A stretch of DNA of 64,000 bases from Synaphobranchus kaupii. Taxonomy: Eukaryota; Chordata; Actinopteri; Anguilliformes; Synaphobranchidae. Below are positions 1 to 12,769 of the stretch, in pieces; within the stretch, counting starts at the first letter, position 1, and every line of letters begins with the position of its first letter. The notes under the pieces are model-generated. The model was given only the letters and a program-made list of their open reading frames with translations, was not told where the DNA came from and made no database searches. Location: positions 18,551,088 to 18,615,087 of the forward strand of contig CM056389.1 of the NCBI GenBank assembly GCA_029718625.1. The letters are read 5' to 3'. Position numbers and translations under genes: made by a program.

Positions 1-1694
1 CTGTTCCTCAAATGAGTCCTTCAAGCATGATGTGTGAATGCACAAAGAAGTAATGCTGCCCTGCTTCCAGGCGACTGGAGAGTTCTTCATGAGAACTCTC
101 TTGGCTTTTAGTCCTTTTGCTACTCCGACTGTCTGTTCCTCGGGAGTCCCCTGTTTGCATTTTTTCTTCCTTCAGATGTTGTGAGAAAGTGCCCTTTCAC
201 TTTGGAGTCCTGGCACGGTCCACCTCTTAAATCTGTGTGTGACAAAACTTGGCAATCACCGTTGGAAAGGGGCATTAGTCAATGGCACCAGGATTTGAGA
301 GAAAACCATTTTTTTTGTTTGTTTTTTTAGGTTTAAGCCGCCTCCATTTTCTAATACAGTTACAAGAGATTTTTTGACTCCTTCCCCCATTTACACTGTG
401 GCAAGCCAAACCACTGGCAACAGTTGTTCACAGCTTTCATAGCAAAGAGCACTCGAAAGTAGTTATTTTATGGTTCTTTGTGCAGTTGTCTGTGCATTGA
501 CATCAAACTCCATGTGATAAGTTGAATAGTACATCAGAGTCTTGGCAGAGGTTGTTCTTTTGCAAATACAGAATTGAATTGTACAATAACACATAACACA
601 TCAGCATGTAAGACAAGGTCATAGAAGGTGTTTGTCAAGAATATGGATAAGGCATAATAATAAGGCATAATGGCAGCATTCTTATGTGGCTTCTGCTTTA
701 ATTGTCACCAATTTTCTTAAAAAAAAAAAAAAAACCTTCACCAAAAACATTAAGATGCAATATAAGCATTGTTACTCGTTTTGTTTAGGCATACTGAACT
801 TGGCTTGGATTTCCTGAATCATCAGCAAAACATCAACCACGATCGTAAGATCTCTCATCTAAAAGATTTTAGGTCACATTTGCTGTTTTCTTGCTGCTTG
901 ATGTCTCATTTTGGGAAAAAGCAGTTAAATTGGGTCAGATTAAATGGTGCAGCTGCTAACTGCAGAAGTGCTTCTAACCTGCATGTCATTACTGACTCAC
1001 TCTCCTGGGGAAGGGGCCCTTTTCCTTTCCAGTAGTGTTTTAGCACAAACTTTCAAATATCTAAACTTTCAACATCCTTACTTTCTATTTTTAATCGGCA
1101 TTACACCCCTGATTCTTCAGTTTTAGGGAGCCCATATATTCTCAGATGTCTGAAGATCAGTTGACTGGTATGGGAACCTTAGAATGGGCATCAATACACA
1201 GGCTTTTCCATGACAGATGTCCGAGGAATTGTTTAAAACTTCATACAGAGTGGCCAATCTTCCTGGGCTCTTTGTGCCATTTATTTCTGTTAGGAAATGA
1301 TGAACAAACATGCCATGAGCCAGAGATTGTGTTTCAACGTGTTTAGTCATCTAATGTATGCATTTGGTTTGTGTGGTAGATACGGTATGCAGCAAAACAA
1401 ATCATATTCCCTTTTTAATTACAGATTCAGTCAGGGGAAAAATGCGTTTTTTGTTTGCTCAAGGATCCATCAACAGGTAATTTTATTATGAGCAAACTCA
1501 GGGCACAGCATGCTGTGTGATGTAATCCTGTGCAGTTTGGGATACTTTGGGCAACTCTGACTGTTTGAGCCATTCACTCCACCAGGCAGAGAAGCAGTTA
1601 CTTCATTGTGTATGATTCAATTGGACTATAAAAACACACAGTTGCAGTGGTAAGTGAATGTTCAATCCTTTTTCGGAAAATTGAGTGTTTTTTT

Positions 1695-1740
1695 GAGAGA
1701 GAACAGGGAGGGAGAGAGAGAGAGGGAGAGAATGAAGAGG
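1695..1740. repeat. GA-rich low-complexity tract
   Basis: A short purine stretch of GAGA and GGGAGA units lies in intron 1. It is simple sequence with no further structure. Confidence 0.7.
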
Positions 1741-3727
1741 ATTCGTTGTGGATGATTTATGAAGCAGCTAAAACAACCAGCTAAATGGTGAAGCAATGCA
1801 GATCTGCATTAAAAAAAAGCCAAAAACCAAAATGCCACTATTCAAATACCATCCATCGCAGTGTCACTATTGTGAACTGTCTAGTAATGGTTAGGTGAGG
1901 TTTCTCCCATGTTGCTTTCATCTGTCCATGCTCTTTAGATGAGGGGAGGGAGGGAGTGAAGGAAGGCTTTTGCGAGTAACCCATGTCTTCCACTGTGAAA
2001 CAGAGAACCACAGGATGTCAAGTCCAGTTTTATCATTAGTGACATAGAAGGTTGTTATGTATTGCTTATTTTTACATTTTGAAAGTTCCAAGTTCCACCT
2101 CAAAGCCCATCTTATTGCTACCACATCCCCATGAGGTTTGGGCTGGCCCCACAACTGTGCACTGTTAAAGCACAACTGAACTTTGGGAGAACTTTGTGTT
2201 GTGTAGTTACCTGGCCATGATATGAGTCCAAATGGTGGTGAAATATGTTTCTTAGTTGCTCTGTGCTCCCCTGGGGTGGTTATCCAGAATAGCGTATTTG
2301 TCGCTCTCCATTCACTTCTATAGGGCAGCTAAAACGGTCTCAAAATGACATGTATATGAACGTGAACGAAGCGGATTCTGTCAATAAAAACAATAACCTT
2401 GTAGTATTTTTTTAATTAAATGGCCCTTTCCTGGCTTTTTCGTATTTTATTTGGAACGTAGATCCCGTAGGTAATTATTGCGCCAGAAACGGCGTTAATG
2501 CGCCGATGTGTCAGAAACCAGTCATTGGTCCAAATTCCTGGTAGTATATCTATGGTAAACAAACCAACCTGCTGACATTTTGCTAGTCTTTTCTGGTAGC
2601 TTGCTAACAACATTGAAGAAAATAGTACTTTTATAAATAATTTTAATTGCACGGGAAAAAATCCGTACGAGGACTGGATTATAGTGTCTCATCACACACC
2701 AGTGACCCCCCACTGGTCAATCAGGTGCCCGCAAGTGCATCTGCACATGCATGTCTTCCTTCAATTCATGTTTGTGTGCATATGGAGCGCCACCTGCTCA
2801 AACAGAACTGGGGTCTTACTGGTTTCAATGCTCTCCAAATGGGACGTCTGATGATGTAACTATGGGAATGTTAAATGAATAGTAGCCTATTCAAGCTAAT
2901 TTCATTTTGCGCCAGTTACTGTACGTTGTCAGAAATGTATCATTCAGCTTTGTTTCTTTAGCTAAATCTGATGTGGTGTACTGAGTCATCCACGAACACC
3001 CGTGGGCGTAATTCAATTTTGTCGCTTGACATTGTGATGACCTACACTACAGTATGCGGATTCTCTATGGTTCTGAATGATTCTGTTCTCTATGTGATAT
3101 TCCTAAAATAAAAATAAAATTAAATAATTCACAAAGAGTAGCAGGGCCAGTTGATATTTACTAATACTATCCAGATTGAGAGAATGTTTTACAGTAAATG
3201 GACACGTTCCTGTTGCAAGGTCACTACAGCGTGGATCTTGGTCTTTTATTGACAGTTGCTGTGGTGAGTTGCCTATGAAGATGCAATATGAAATTGAAGC
3301 AACTGTGGACAGTCAGTTTGTAATATGGATTCTTATATTTTTAAAAATACCATGAACAAATTTGCTACACTGGAAACTGCTATAGCTTAAAATATGTTGA
3401 CATATAGTACATTGTATTGAATGCAAATACATACTGTATGTTGCCATGCAGATTTATCACAATTATTGTATTATTTTTTGCATTATTTATTTGCTTAGAA
3501 ATTAGATTGGCCATATTCCCATGTATAGAGGTGTATTCTGTTCATGCTGAAGCAAGTACCTTTACTGAAGGGTAAAGCAGCAGAGCCTCATCTGGGAATC
3601 CCATTTCTTTAACTGCTATACCACACAGCCACCCATTGAGGTGGTACAGCACTGTATTTATTTATTGGGGACAGTCTAATGTTATGTAACACATTGGTAT
3701 ATACAAAAACAGGTAACAAATGTATCC

Positions 3728-3872
3728 CACGCATATATGCATGCCAACACAAACACACTCACACAAAAGTACATACACACCTGTACATACACACACATGC
3801 ACATAGATATACACATGCATTCAGAAAAACAGACATGGTTGCAAATGCACATGCACACAGACATGTACACAT
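3728..3872. repeat. degenerate CA-rich repeat
   Basis: Interrupted CACA/CATACA units run for about 145 bp. The open frames here on both strands are by-products of the dinucleotide repeat and are not treated as genes. Confidence 0.7.
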
Positions 3873-4870
3873 ATGCTGGCTTGCGTGTTTAGCATTAAAG
3901 CTCTGTACTGCTATACTCACGACCAATGCATTTAGCATTATCGCTCCATTCCGCTCCACGCACGAGCAGTATATTAAGCATTAGTGCTTCTTTGTAATAC
4001 TCCTCTCACTAGCAGCGGATTGGGAGATGAGGGCAGCCTTCACAGGAAGTGACAGCGAGACCAGGGCTTCTCGGCCTTGACAATGGGCATAAAGACAAAA
4101 GTGAGGTTAATTAAAGCAGATGCCCTAGGAACGAGGAAGCTCATTGCAAGCGACAGCATGAACAAAGTGCGCCACTGCGCCCTGCATTTTAATCAGAAAC
4201 CTTTATGCACATGTGCAGGGCAACGGGCATGCAAGGGAATTTGGGCCAGATTTGCCTTGTGTATGTCCCTATAATGGTAAACTCCTTAATTTGCATTTAA
4301 TCTAAACTGTCTTGATTAAAATGGGTGTAATGATTGCAGTGGCATAAGTCCAAATCCCTGCACTGTCAGATAAATGGTCAAAAGGGCTTAGGCATCTATT
4401 CAGTCCAATTGCAAATGCAAATGCGCTATTCTGCTGACTTTTGGAAGAATTTTTTCCCAAATTTCTGCATGTTTTTTAATAATTTCTATAACTCACGCAG
4501 TCAAAATAAGGCTTAGGTTTTTCTAAGCTTTTTTTTCAAAGCCAAAGTTAAGGACAATCTTCAGATTTGACTCAACAACTGAAGCCTTAGATCTAACCCC
4601 AAGCATTCCAAATAGTTTGGAGACTTTTTTCTGTCAGTTTTCTGAATGATGCCAAAAAGCTAAAGTTTATGGCCCCAGGTGACCACTATTTATAGTCTCA
4701 ATTTAGCTAAGTAAAATATCCAAAGGAAAGCGGTTTTGAAGTCCATGTATTAACCTGCATGTTTAAATTATTGCAGTGACTCTAGTAGGTAGAGTAACTG
4801 GTTGAATCATCAAAAGTGGTTTACAGTCCACTAGAGAAAACCAATGAGAATATTATTGAAGGTTAAGGTA

Positions 4871-5413
4871 CACTGCCTGGCCAAAATAAAAGTCGCCGTT
4901 GCACCAGTCATGCATAGTGCTCACTAAACAAACCTCTGGAGGCAGTGTTATGATCTGGGTTTGCTTCAATTGGTCAGGTCTAGGCTCAGCAATGTTATGC
5001 AGCAATAAAATGAAGTCAGCTGAGTACCTGAATGTACTGAATGACCAGGTTATCCCATCAATGGGCATATTCCAGGACGACAATGCCAAGATTCATCAGG
5101 CTCAAATTGTGAAAGAGTGGTTCAGGGATCATGAGGAATCATTTTCACACATGAATTAGCCACCAGAGTCCTGACCTTAACCCCATTGAAAGTCTTTGTG
5201 ATGTGCTGGAGAAGACTTTACGGAGTGGTTCGACTCTCCCATTGTCAATACAAGATCTCGGCCAAAAATTAATGCAACTCTGGATGGAAATAAATGTTGT
5301 GACGTTGCATAAGGTTGTCAAAACAATGCCACGACGAATGCACGCCGTAATCAAAGCTGAAAGCGGTCCAATGAAACATTAGAGTGTGCAACCTTTTTTT
5401 TGGCCAGGCAGTG
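4871..5413 (+). mobile_element. internally deleted Tc1/mariner element with transposase remnant
   Basis: The element has short inverted ends (CACTGCCTGGCCAAAA on the left, its complement on the right) and is flanked by TA at 4869-4870 and 5414-5415, the target duplication of Tc1/mariner transposons. At 543 bp it is much shorter than the 1.3-1.6 kb of a full copy. It keeps only the C-terminal part of the transposase reading frame: GGSVMIW, then FQDDNAKIH with the second catalytic Asp, then SPDLNPIE with the third acidic region. An in-frame TAG at 5157 sits where the family normally has Trp before PPQSPDLNP. The copy lacks the N-terminal DNA-binding domain and first catalytic Asp, so it cannot make transposase but could once have been mobilised in trans. 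Confidence 0.88.
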
Positions 5414-6060
5414 TATGACACCAACAAAAACAGCGGCAGAGTGTGGCAAACATGTGCATGCTTTTACATAAACTAGGGCTCAGTGTCCTGAGAAGAATAG
5501 CAGATGTGTTACCAAATACTTTTTGAGATGATGAAAACATGTCTGCACAGAATGTGAATACCTTGCACAAACGTAAACTCACAGGAGTCATTTGTTTGAA
5601 CACTAAGCTCTGTTAACTAACTCAAAAGGTCTTGAGACTGATTGTTCTTACATGACTTCTGTCAATAAGACAATGTATGAGCATAAGTTAACTTGAACAT
5701 GTGTGGACTTAACTCCAAAACCTTGTGTGAACATCAGGTTTTAGTTGATTTAATCATAAAATGTATTAACCAATATACAAAAATTTGGTAGGGTTCCTAA
5801 AGGATGGGCAAAAAGTGTAAAAAAAAAAACTAAAAAAAACACCTGTTGAATGGAAAACATAATGACAATTTCCAGGTAATTTAATAATTCTTTAAATTAT
5901 CCAGTGGTTGTTATGTTATTAGGCTTTTGAGGAATAATGTAGTAACTTAATGTAACAATGTAATTCTTATCCAAATCCATACATTTTCAAAGCCATTAGT
6001 TATTTGTCAGCAGATATTTTAAAGAAAATAAAAAAATGTAAATAAACATAAGTAATCAAA

Positions 6061-6945
6061 CGCCACACCAAAAACTCATGGTGCAATAACATTCTTTGGG
6101 GAAAGTAGCTTTGCCCATTTGTCTTGGCAGATTTGCTCCAGGTTTTTCCACGTATTCTCAATGGGATTGAGATCACGATTTTGACTGGGTCACCTATTTG
6201 CTCTTGAGCCTATTTGTTCCAATGTCGCTTTGGCCTGGTGCTTTGGGTCATTGTCCTGCGGAAGGGTGAACTTGCTCCCAAGTTTCAGTTTTTTAGTAGA
6301 CTGAAGCAGGTTCTCTTGCAGTATGTTCCTGAATTTTGCTCCATCCATTTTTCCTTCAATTGTAACAAGATGCCCAGTCCCTGCTGATGAAAAGCAACCC
6401 CACAGCATCTTGCTGCCACCACCATACTTCCCTGTAGGGATAGTGTTTCTTGAGGCATGGGCAGAGTGAGTTTTGCACAAAACATAGTACGTACAAATTT
6501 TGCCAAAAAGCTATCTTGGTCTCATCTGACCGCAGAACATTTTCCACATCTTCTGGGTCACACTCATGCTTATAAAGCAAACTCCAGACGTGCTTTGAGA
6601 GGGTTCATTTTGAGTAATGGCTTCTTTCTTGTCACCCTCCTGTACCAGACAGTTTTATGCAGAGCTCTTAATAATGATGCACCTTTACTTCACGTTCAGC
6701 CACTGAACACTGTAGCTTTAGCTGCTTCAAATTGACTGTTGGTCTGTCCATGGCTTCCATCGCAAGTCTTCTTGCTTGGACGATGAGTTTTGAGGGAAAG
6801 CCTTATGTAGAAATAAGTGCTAACTGGGATATCCAAACACTTGGATAATATTTGTACCCTTTTCCTAATTTATGCATTTTTATTACTTTATCTCTAAGTT
6901 CCATAAACGTTTCACACCTTTTTCTATCTCGAAAATATGACACTT
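6061..6945 (-). pseudogene. decayed Tc1-like transposase
   Basis: On the minus strand this encodes broken pieces of a Tc1-family transposase. The N-terminal helix-turn-helix part reads MELRDKVIKMHKLGKGYK near 6845-6910. The middle part reads YGGGSKMLWGCFSSAGTGH near 6390-6430. The second catalytic segment reads PQDNDPKHQAKA near 6230-6260, and a DLNPIENTWKNLEQI-like segment lies near 6130-6180. The pieces lie in different frames and are separated by stops and frameshifts. No clear terminal inverted repeats with TA flanks were found, so the element boundaries are approximate. It is a different, older subfamily from the copy at 50.8-52.4 kb and is not functional. Confidence 0.82.
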
Positions 6946-7429
6946 ACTTTAATGGTTCACAGGTATAGGCCAGTGGTAAGGCAATTGTGTCCTGGTTAGG
7001 GCAATTTTGTGTAAACTTCCAGGGCACAACTATTGAATATGTATTTTTGCTACATTTTTTTGCATTTTTTAAAGTATTTTTGGACATTGAAAAGATAGAC
7101 ATGTTTCAGCCTAAGCCAAATTCATTGCATTAATATGGTCTGAAAACAAAGTTTTAAAAATGTCAATGATGACAAGCTCAACCCATATGACATCATAATT
7201 GTCATTACATCAGAATGCAGATCATATCTATCAAATAAATATAACAATTGTACGCAAGAAGATTTGCCAGTGTGATGGAAATAATTGGTACATATTAAAT
7301 AAATGGAAATTAACCTGCTATTCAAAAAACATACAAAATCAGTAAGCTGCTTTTCTTTCTGACTCCACGGCAATGAAATTTCCAATCAAACAGAAGCCAA
7401 TTTGATCTAGAACAGATAGGAGACGTGAC

Positions 7430-7950
7430 CTAGACAGGGATCAGGTAGCAGAAAGGAGGTCTGGCCAGTGTATAGGGTTTGATGATCTTTTGAGGATATA
7501 ATGGAGCTGTTCCTTTAGCTGCCTGTTGGACTAGCACCACTCTTTAGAATTTTATGCCAGCCAAAATAGGTAGCCAGTGGACATCACTGAGCATGGGGAA
7601 CCTGTAGATCAGGTGAGCAGCAGTGTTCTGATAAGCAGAAGAGGTCTAACGGTGGAGGCAGGGAGTCCAGTGTGGAGAGGGTTGGAGTAGTCCAGACCGG
7701 AGATAACCAGTGCCTGGACTAAGAGCTGGGTTGAGTAGGTGGTGAAGACTGTGTGGATTCTCCGGATGGAATCTGTATACCTGACGCACTGCCATTATGT
7801 TCTCAGAGAGGGGGAGTTTGTTCTCCAGTGCCACTTTGAGATTCCTAACAGATGAAGAGGGCAACACTGGTACCAGTCCAATGCGGTTTCTGTTTTTTGG
7901 GATACCAAGAAAAGACAGGGGATGTGCGGGTGTATGCGCATGTGACAAGG
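7430..7950. repeat. probable interspersed repeat, class unresolved
   Basis: The stretch with GTGAGCAGCAGTGTTCTGAT, GTTGGAGTAGTCCAGACCGG and CCAGTGCCTGGACTAAGAGC resembles, from memory, a sequence found many times in teleost genomes. I cannot assign a transposon class and see no terminal repeats or target duplication. No open frame of note is present. The edges are estimates. Confidence 0.4.
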
Positions 7951-9967
7951 CTGTTTTCGGACATGCAAAGCGATGTGCTTTGGCGATTGGTTAAATGACT
8001 GATTCGTGAATAAGAGAAAGCGTGGGCTATCCGTGTTGCAGTATGTCACGCACTTACCCTCATCTGCAGTTTGAAGAAGTCAGATGTCAGTGTGACGATG
8101 TGCTCTGAGCAGACTGGATCTTTGTGTGTGAAGAGTAGCGTAGTAGAGCAGAGACTCAGCAGGGTCTGACAGCAGTCCCCACATCTCTGGCAGTGCAGAC
8201 TGCCTTTCTTTTGCCCAGTTTCATAACACTCAGTGCTTTAAGCCGATGCACGCATGCAAGCCGTGTACAAAGGATGTGGATGATGGTCATGCCTCAAATG
8301 GCTACAATGTGGAGGTGATGAAATCAGCTTGGTTTCTCATTGTGTGGTTACACCCATGCATTTAAATTAACATCAGCTCTGTTTGATAAGTAGAAGTGCT
8401 CAGCCTGGAAATTCTTTGTAATTCTGTTTTGTTGACAAAACCCCCTCGATACAGCACCAACCGCAACAAGCAGTATTTCATTGGTTAAATGCAGCAGCAC
8501 CCACCAATTATAACACACATAATCCTGTCTGTTCAATCTTTTGAGATCAATATCAAAACTTAAGAGTAATCATATGAAATCAAAAGCAGTTTTTTGAATG
8601 TCACATTCTCTCATTACAAATCTGGTTAAAATATGAGGAGGTCTGCGTTAAAGTGGTTAGATGGAACCACAGTGGAGAACTGGAAGAAAATATTTCTAAA
8701 TAAATATTTAATTCAAGAAGGGCTCATTTCAACGCAGTCCTGAACACCATCTGTGCCTTTATAGATGATCAGTGGTACTCTTGTCTACATCCCCCTGTGC
8801 ATCCCTATTTAGAGTTATTCCCAGCCTTTACCGCAGGCCTAATTTCAGAGCCTCTTCTCTTCCATAATTGAACTAATTGGACTCTTCTTACTAACCCTTT
8901 GGCCACTTTTACATTGTCACAGCAGATACCTTTGTGTGGGGCCACTAATGCTTAAATTCAGATTGAAAGCAAAACATCATATGCATGGAAGATGGGCTAC
9001 ATACTGAAACTCCCAGTTTGATCTCAACTGTATATATGTCATCTTTTTAAAATGGTACAAAGCAAATCTGTGATTGTTTTTGATGTGGGTCACCAAGGAA
9101 GGAAGTTACCATTTAAACCCAGCCTCAACAAGTCAGGGATTTGACACATTTGCTTCCCTTTTGCAGAAAGCCTAGTCTGGACTGAAATTGAATGCATTAG
9201 AATGAAATGGGGTTGCTTACTGTATGGAAAAGGTTGTGGATGAAAAAGATCTTATTGAAACGTCTTATTGTGGTCTAATCTACAGTTAAACCAGCATAAG
9301 TGTATTCAGCTAATTTGGCCAGTGTAACAGGTGACAATGTAACCCTGCATAGCTGCAGGAATGGAATTGGCCACACCTAAGCAATTTATCCAGAAATCAG
9401 ATTTGACAAAATGTTTCTGTTTATTATTATTATTACTTGGTAGATGTCAGGGAAGCTTTCTTGGCTTTCCTATTGTTGATAAAGTAAAATTTTTTTACTT
9501 GCTAATATGATGTCAGTCTAACTCATAATACTATTAACTCATAGTTTGCCATACAAAAGATTGCTCCACATGACGGTCAAATTTGGTCACCTCAAAAATA
9601 TGTTTTTAGCTGATTCTTGGAAAGTGGCATATCATTGAATGCTCAAGTGCAACAAAACCTATATTTTAGATGTTAATTAGGACACAATGAATTTCTCTCA
9701 TGGGCAACGCCCTGGTAGGAATGTAAACAATTCACTTCAGACCATCTGTTCCTAGAGAGAGGACTCACACAAGCCTCACAGTTTTCCATAAAAATCATTT
9801 TCCAGCAAGAGAAGGGTTTTTTGTTCCCAGAATCCTTGTGGTTTTCACAGTGTGGTCTGTCCCAGGGGATTGTGGGTAACACCAGAATGTGATTACTGTA
9901 TACAGGTTATTGGGCAGGCACATCTGCTTGTGGGAAAAAATACATCATAGTTTTTATGAACATTAAT

Positions 9968-10085
9968 GGGGTGCAGAACTCCATTCCCGGAGGGCCAGAG
10001 TGTATGCTGGCTTTTGTTCCAACCATTTTGTCTGGCTAAATTTGTAATTTTCTCAGCCACTGATGATTCAGTCCTGTATCATACC
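9968..10085. repeat. short interspersed repeat remnant
   Basis: The phrase GGGTGCAGAACTCCATTCCC followed by GGAGGGCCAGAGTGTATGCT and CTTTTGTTCCAACC resembles a common teleost short repeat. Only one end is visible and no flanking duplication was found. Confidence 0.4.
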
Positions 10086-11618
10086 ACAGTAAAGATGTGT
10101 TCACAAGGGATATGTGCAAACCTGCAGCTGTAGCTCATGACCTTAACAAAACTGCCAAATCAAGTAAATAATCACATTACAGAACAGAGGTTAGCATGAA
10201 ATGGCAAAACATATCAGCCCTCCTTGTGCACCCCTTGTGCAGCCTGAAAGAGTGTGATGCCGTCAGTGTGCAGTGCTCAAGGAGCCAGGACAGGACAGTG
10301 GTAACATTTTGAGAGTGAATTAGAGGAGGCAAAAATCATTGGTCTCACGCTGATTGCCTTTCTGACTCCATGCACCGAGAAGAGGCTTCGCTTTTCAACG
10401 GAAACCAGTTGCAACTCAACAATTGGCACAGATTTAGAGTGTGGTTGAAAGCACAGATATTATTACACGTGATAATTTGCACTTTGCAGACTGTACATGC
10501 TTTTGTAAAGGTTGGTAACTTGGTGTCTTTATGGTGTGTTATGTGCTGCTTGAACACTTGCTTACGGCTGGCTTGGAGTTATGCTTCGCTGTGCAGTGGT
10601 AATTAACATAAAATAAGGCAAGGAGGAATGAAGCCAATTAAAATATCCCCGTGTTTGATAAATGGAAGAATTCTCCCGGGATCTGAGATAGTATCTTTAC
10701 AACAGCACGACAGAGGTTAATGTGATTCACACTAATGTGGTGACTACCGTTTCTCTGTAATCATTTCTTATTTCTTTGTTTTTCCCCATTCTCTGGAATC
10801 ATTTCAGTGTTTAATTAAATGGATCTCATTATTCCGTGCATGTGCAAAACAAAACCGCTGATTCAGGATCCCACAAAGACGCCACGTGGCTCCGCACTGT
10901 GCTGCTGTTCATTAAATGTTATTGCGAATGCTCAACGTACATTTGCGCTACATTTATCTTCAGTTTTAATATCAGGTGGACTTCCTTATTTAAGGCAGAA
11001 GTTGGAAATATCTGATGCAAGTCTTTATTTATTGTGATATCACTGAATAACTATTTTCAAAAACCTGTTGTGTTTAGTATATTGTTACACCCATTGTATC
11101 AATGTTACAGAAACATTTATGCCACAATTCAGGGCGGACATTGTGATGTATTGGAAATAAGTACACTCCTGTGAAACAATCGAATGATTACTGAACTGTT
11201 GTACATTTAAATAATGTTATAATCTGAAGGCTGTACTCCCTGAAATACAAACAGGACTGTTGGCATAAGCCTATGATATCATATCTCACCCCATTATGAG
11301 AGCTTACTGTTCCCTTCATCTCAAAACCATGCGTGAAATCATTGATGAAATTCTCATTTGAATCGGGCATTAATGTTGAGTACAAAGAAAAAACCTTGAA
11401 ACTTCAAATATTAATTACTTCTCTGGCTTCTGCAAACATGGGAGACGAGGCTGAGAGAATGAATTGAGAAGCCTTGAAGCAAATTACAAAATTAGATTAA
11501 TTTACATAAAGATAATTTTAAGGAGGGATACAATGTTCTTTATATACTAATATTTAGAATTATCATTATAATTTTAATAGGTTGAAGAACATCAAAGGAT
11601 ACAATTGATAAGAGGCTA

Positions 11619-11622
<4 letters not shown>

Positions 11623-11665
<43 letters not shown>

Positions 11666-11672
11666 TATAGAT
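11623..11672. repeat. (TA)n microsatellite
   Basis: About 20 TA units are followed by a short GATATA tail in intron 1. Confidence 0.9.
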
Positions 11673-12050
11673 AAAGTACTCTTGTAATAATTAATGTATA
11701 CTCTCTTTAAGGAACATTAGAGTTGAACTACCTTTAAGATGAACAAAGATTTGAAGAACTCTGTGTATCTATATGCAGTATGGTACAAGGATATTTAATT
11801 TTCACTGTAATTCATTGAGAGAAAACCATTTTCAGTAGGGTATTGTGCATCAAAGTTACAACACTAGTTTTGTTAAATGTAACATTTTCTGAGCCTTTCT
11901 AACTAGCAGAGTAGTTTCCTTAATTTAACTCAATTTAGAAAATAGTGGGTTTTATGGAAACAACATAAGACGACATATTGTCAAATACAGGCAATTCAGC
12001 CCCTGACAGGCTTGTCAAAAAAGAAGATGGAATGAAAGAAAGAAAAACAT

Positions 12051-12207
12051 TGGGCCTCATTCACCAACCGTTCTACAAACAAATTTTTTCTTAAGACTTT
12101 CTTTTAAACATTCTGGCATTCGCCACTGTTTTTTTTTTTGTAAAAACATTTTAAAGAAAGTCTTAAGAACAAATTTATTTGTAGAGTGATTGGAGAATGA
12201 GGCTCAT
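12051..12207. mobile_element. MITE with about 60-bp terminal inverted repeats
   Basis: The left end, starting TGGGCCTCATTCACCAA, and the right end, ending GAATGAGGCTCA, are inverted copies over about 60 bp. They share ACAAATTT and TTCTTAAGACTTTCTTT in mirror order. The core is only a T-rich linker. This is a fold-back type miniature DNA transposon with no coding capacity. It shares the GGGCCTCAT start with the larger element at 18660-19614, so the two may be related. No clear target duplication is visible. Confidence 0.75.
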
Positions 12208-12277
12208 TGATTTTATTTCCATAACAATTATGGTGCAGCGCATCTTGAAAGGCCATCTTTGCTATATCCAAATCAAA

Positions 12278-12327
12278 TCAGTAATGGGCAGTCCCACTCC
12301 CTGCCAGGGGAGGTGCCAATGAGCCAC
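12278..12327 (+). repeat. 50-bp exact copy of MAML2 exon 2 sequence in intron 1
   Basis: These 50 bases are identical to 12915-12964 inside exon 2 and lie on the same strand 637 bp upstream. The shared block begins TCAGTAATGGGCAGTCCC and ends CCAATGAGCCAC. The sequence on each side does not match exon 2. Perfect identity over 50 bp of complex sequence cannot be chance and implies a recent local duplication of coding sequence into the intron. Confidence 0.95.
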
Positions 12328-12397
12328 TATATCCTGAGCATATTTTATTGATTTGTTCATTCATTGACTACTTCTTTAGAATTGAAATGGGTTAATA

Positions 12398-12440
12398 ATG
12401 AATCATTTTTATTTTCTTTACAGCTTCAGGGTTTGCGCTT
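12398..12440 (+). promoter_or_regulatory. decoy copy of the exon 2 splice acceptor
   Basis: AATGAATCATT, then a T-rich tract, then CTTTACAG and CTTCAGGGTTTG closely parallel the real acceptor at 12742-12780 (AATGAATCATT, T-rich tract, CTTTGCAG, CTTCAAGGGTC). Splicing here would give L-Q-G-L-R-F-H-K-H-F and then a TGA stop. It is either a degenerate duplicate of the true acceptor or a chance resemblance. Its closeness to another exon 2 duplicate favours duplication. Confidence 0.6.
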
Positions 12441-12511
12441 CCATAAACATTTCTGAACAGTTCATAAGGTTGTCTTTGCTATCTTTATAACAAATGACTG
12501 ATTAATGAAAT

Positions 12512-12575
12512 GCTGTACATTTATATTTGTATTTAGCAGACACTTTTACCCAGAACAACTTACAAAAGTGTATAC
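12512..12575 (-). repeat. SINE/LINE 3' tail fragment
   Basis: Read on the minus strand, AAGTTGTTCTGGGTAAAAGT followed by GTCTGCTAAATA resembles the 3' tail shared by many teleost tRNA-SINEs and their partner LINEs (GATAAGAGCGTCTGCTAAATG type). No tRNA-like head is attached. Confidence 0.6.
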
Positions 12576-12769
12576 ACATATATAGTAGGGAAGACATCAA
12601 GTCCTCAGTGTCTTAACCAATAGTAGTACTGAGTGCAGACACCTACAACATACTATTTTGTGCAATGCTAGGTGCAAGAGGGAGATTGAGGATATAATGC
12701 TTTAAATAGCAAATATATAATTAAAATGACTTTAATGCTGAAATGAATCATTATTTCTGTTCTTTGCAG

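Larger units (their letters stand above)
1..12769 (+). other. MAML2: MAML2 intron 1 (3' part)
   Basis: This stretch precedes the exon 2 acceptor of the mastermind-like gene and has no exon I can support. The family's first exon (Notch/CSL-binding helix) is not visible, so it should lie upstream of the window. Apart from the repeats listed separately, I see nothing recognisable in 1-4868, 5416-6060, 6946-7429, 7950-9967 and 10090-12050. These parts are AT-rich, with short homopolymers and scattered short open frames that have no coding signature. The intron assignment is inferred from human MAML2 gene structure, where exon 1 ends just before the LQGSL sequence. Confidence 0.7.

Noticed and set aside
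12743..12769. Start of translation at the ATG at 12743 in front of exon 2
   Set aside because: The ATG lies upstream of a strong splice acceptor (AG at 12768-12769), and the conserved protein begins exactly after it. The nine codons before it are intron.
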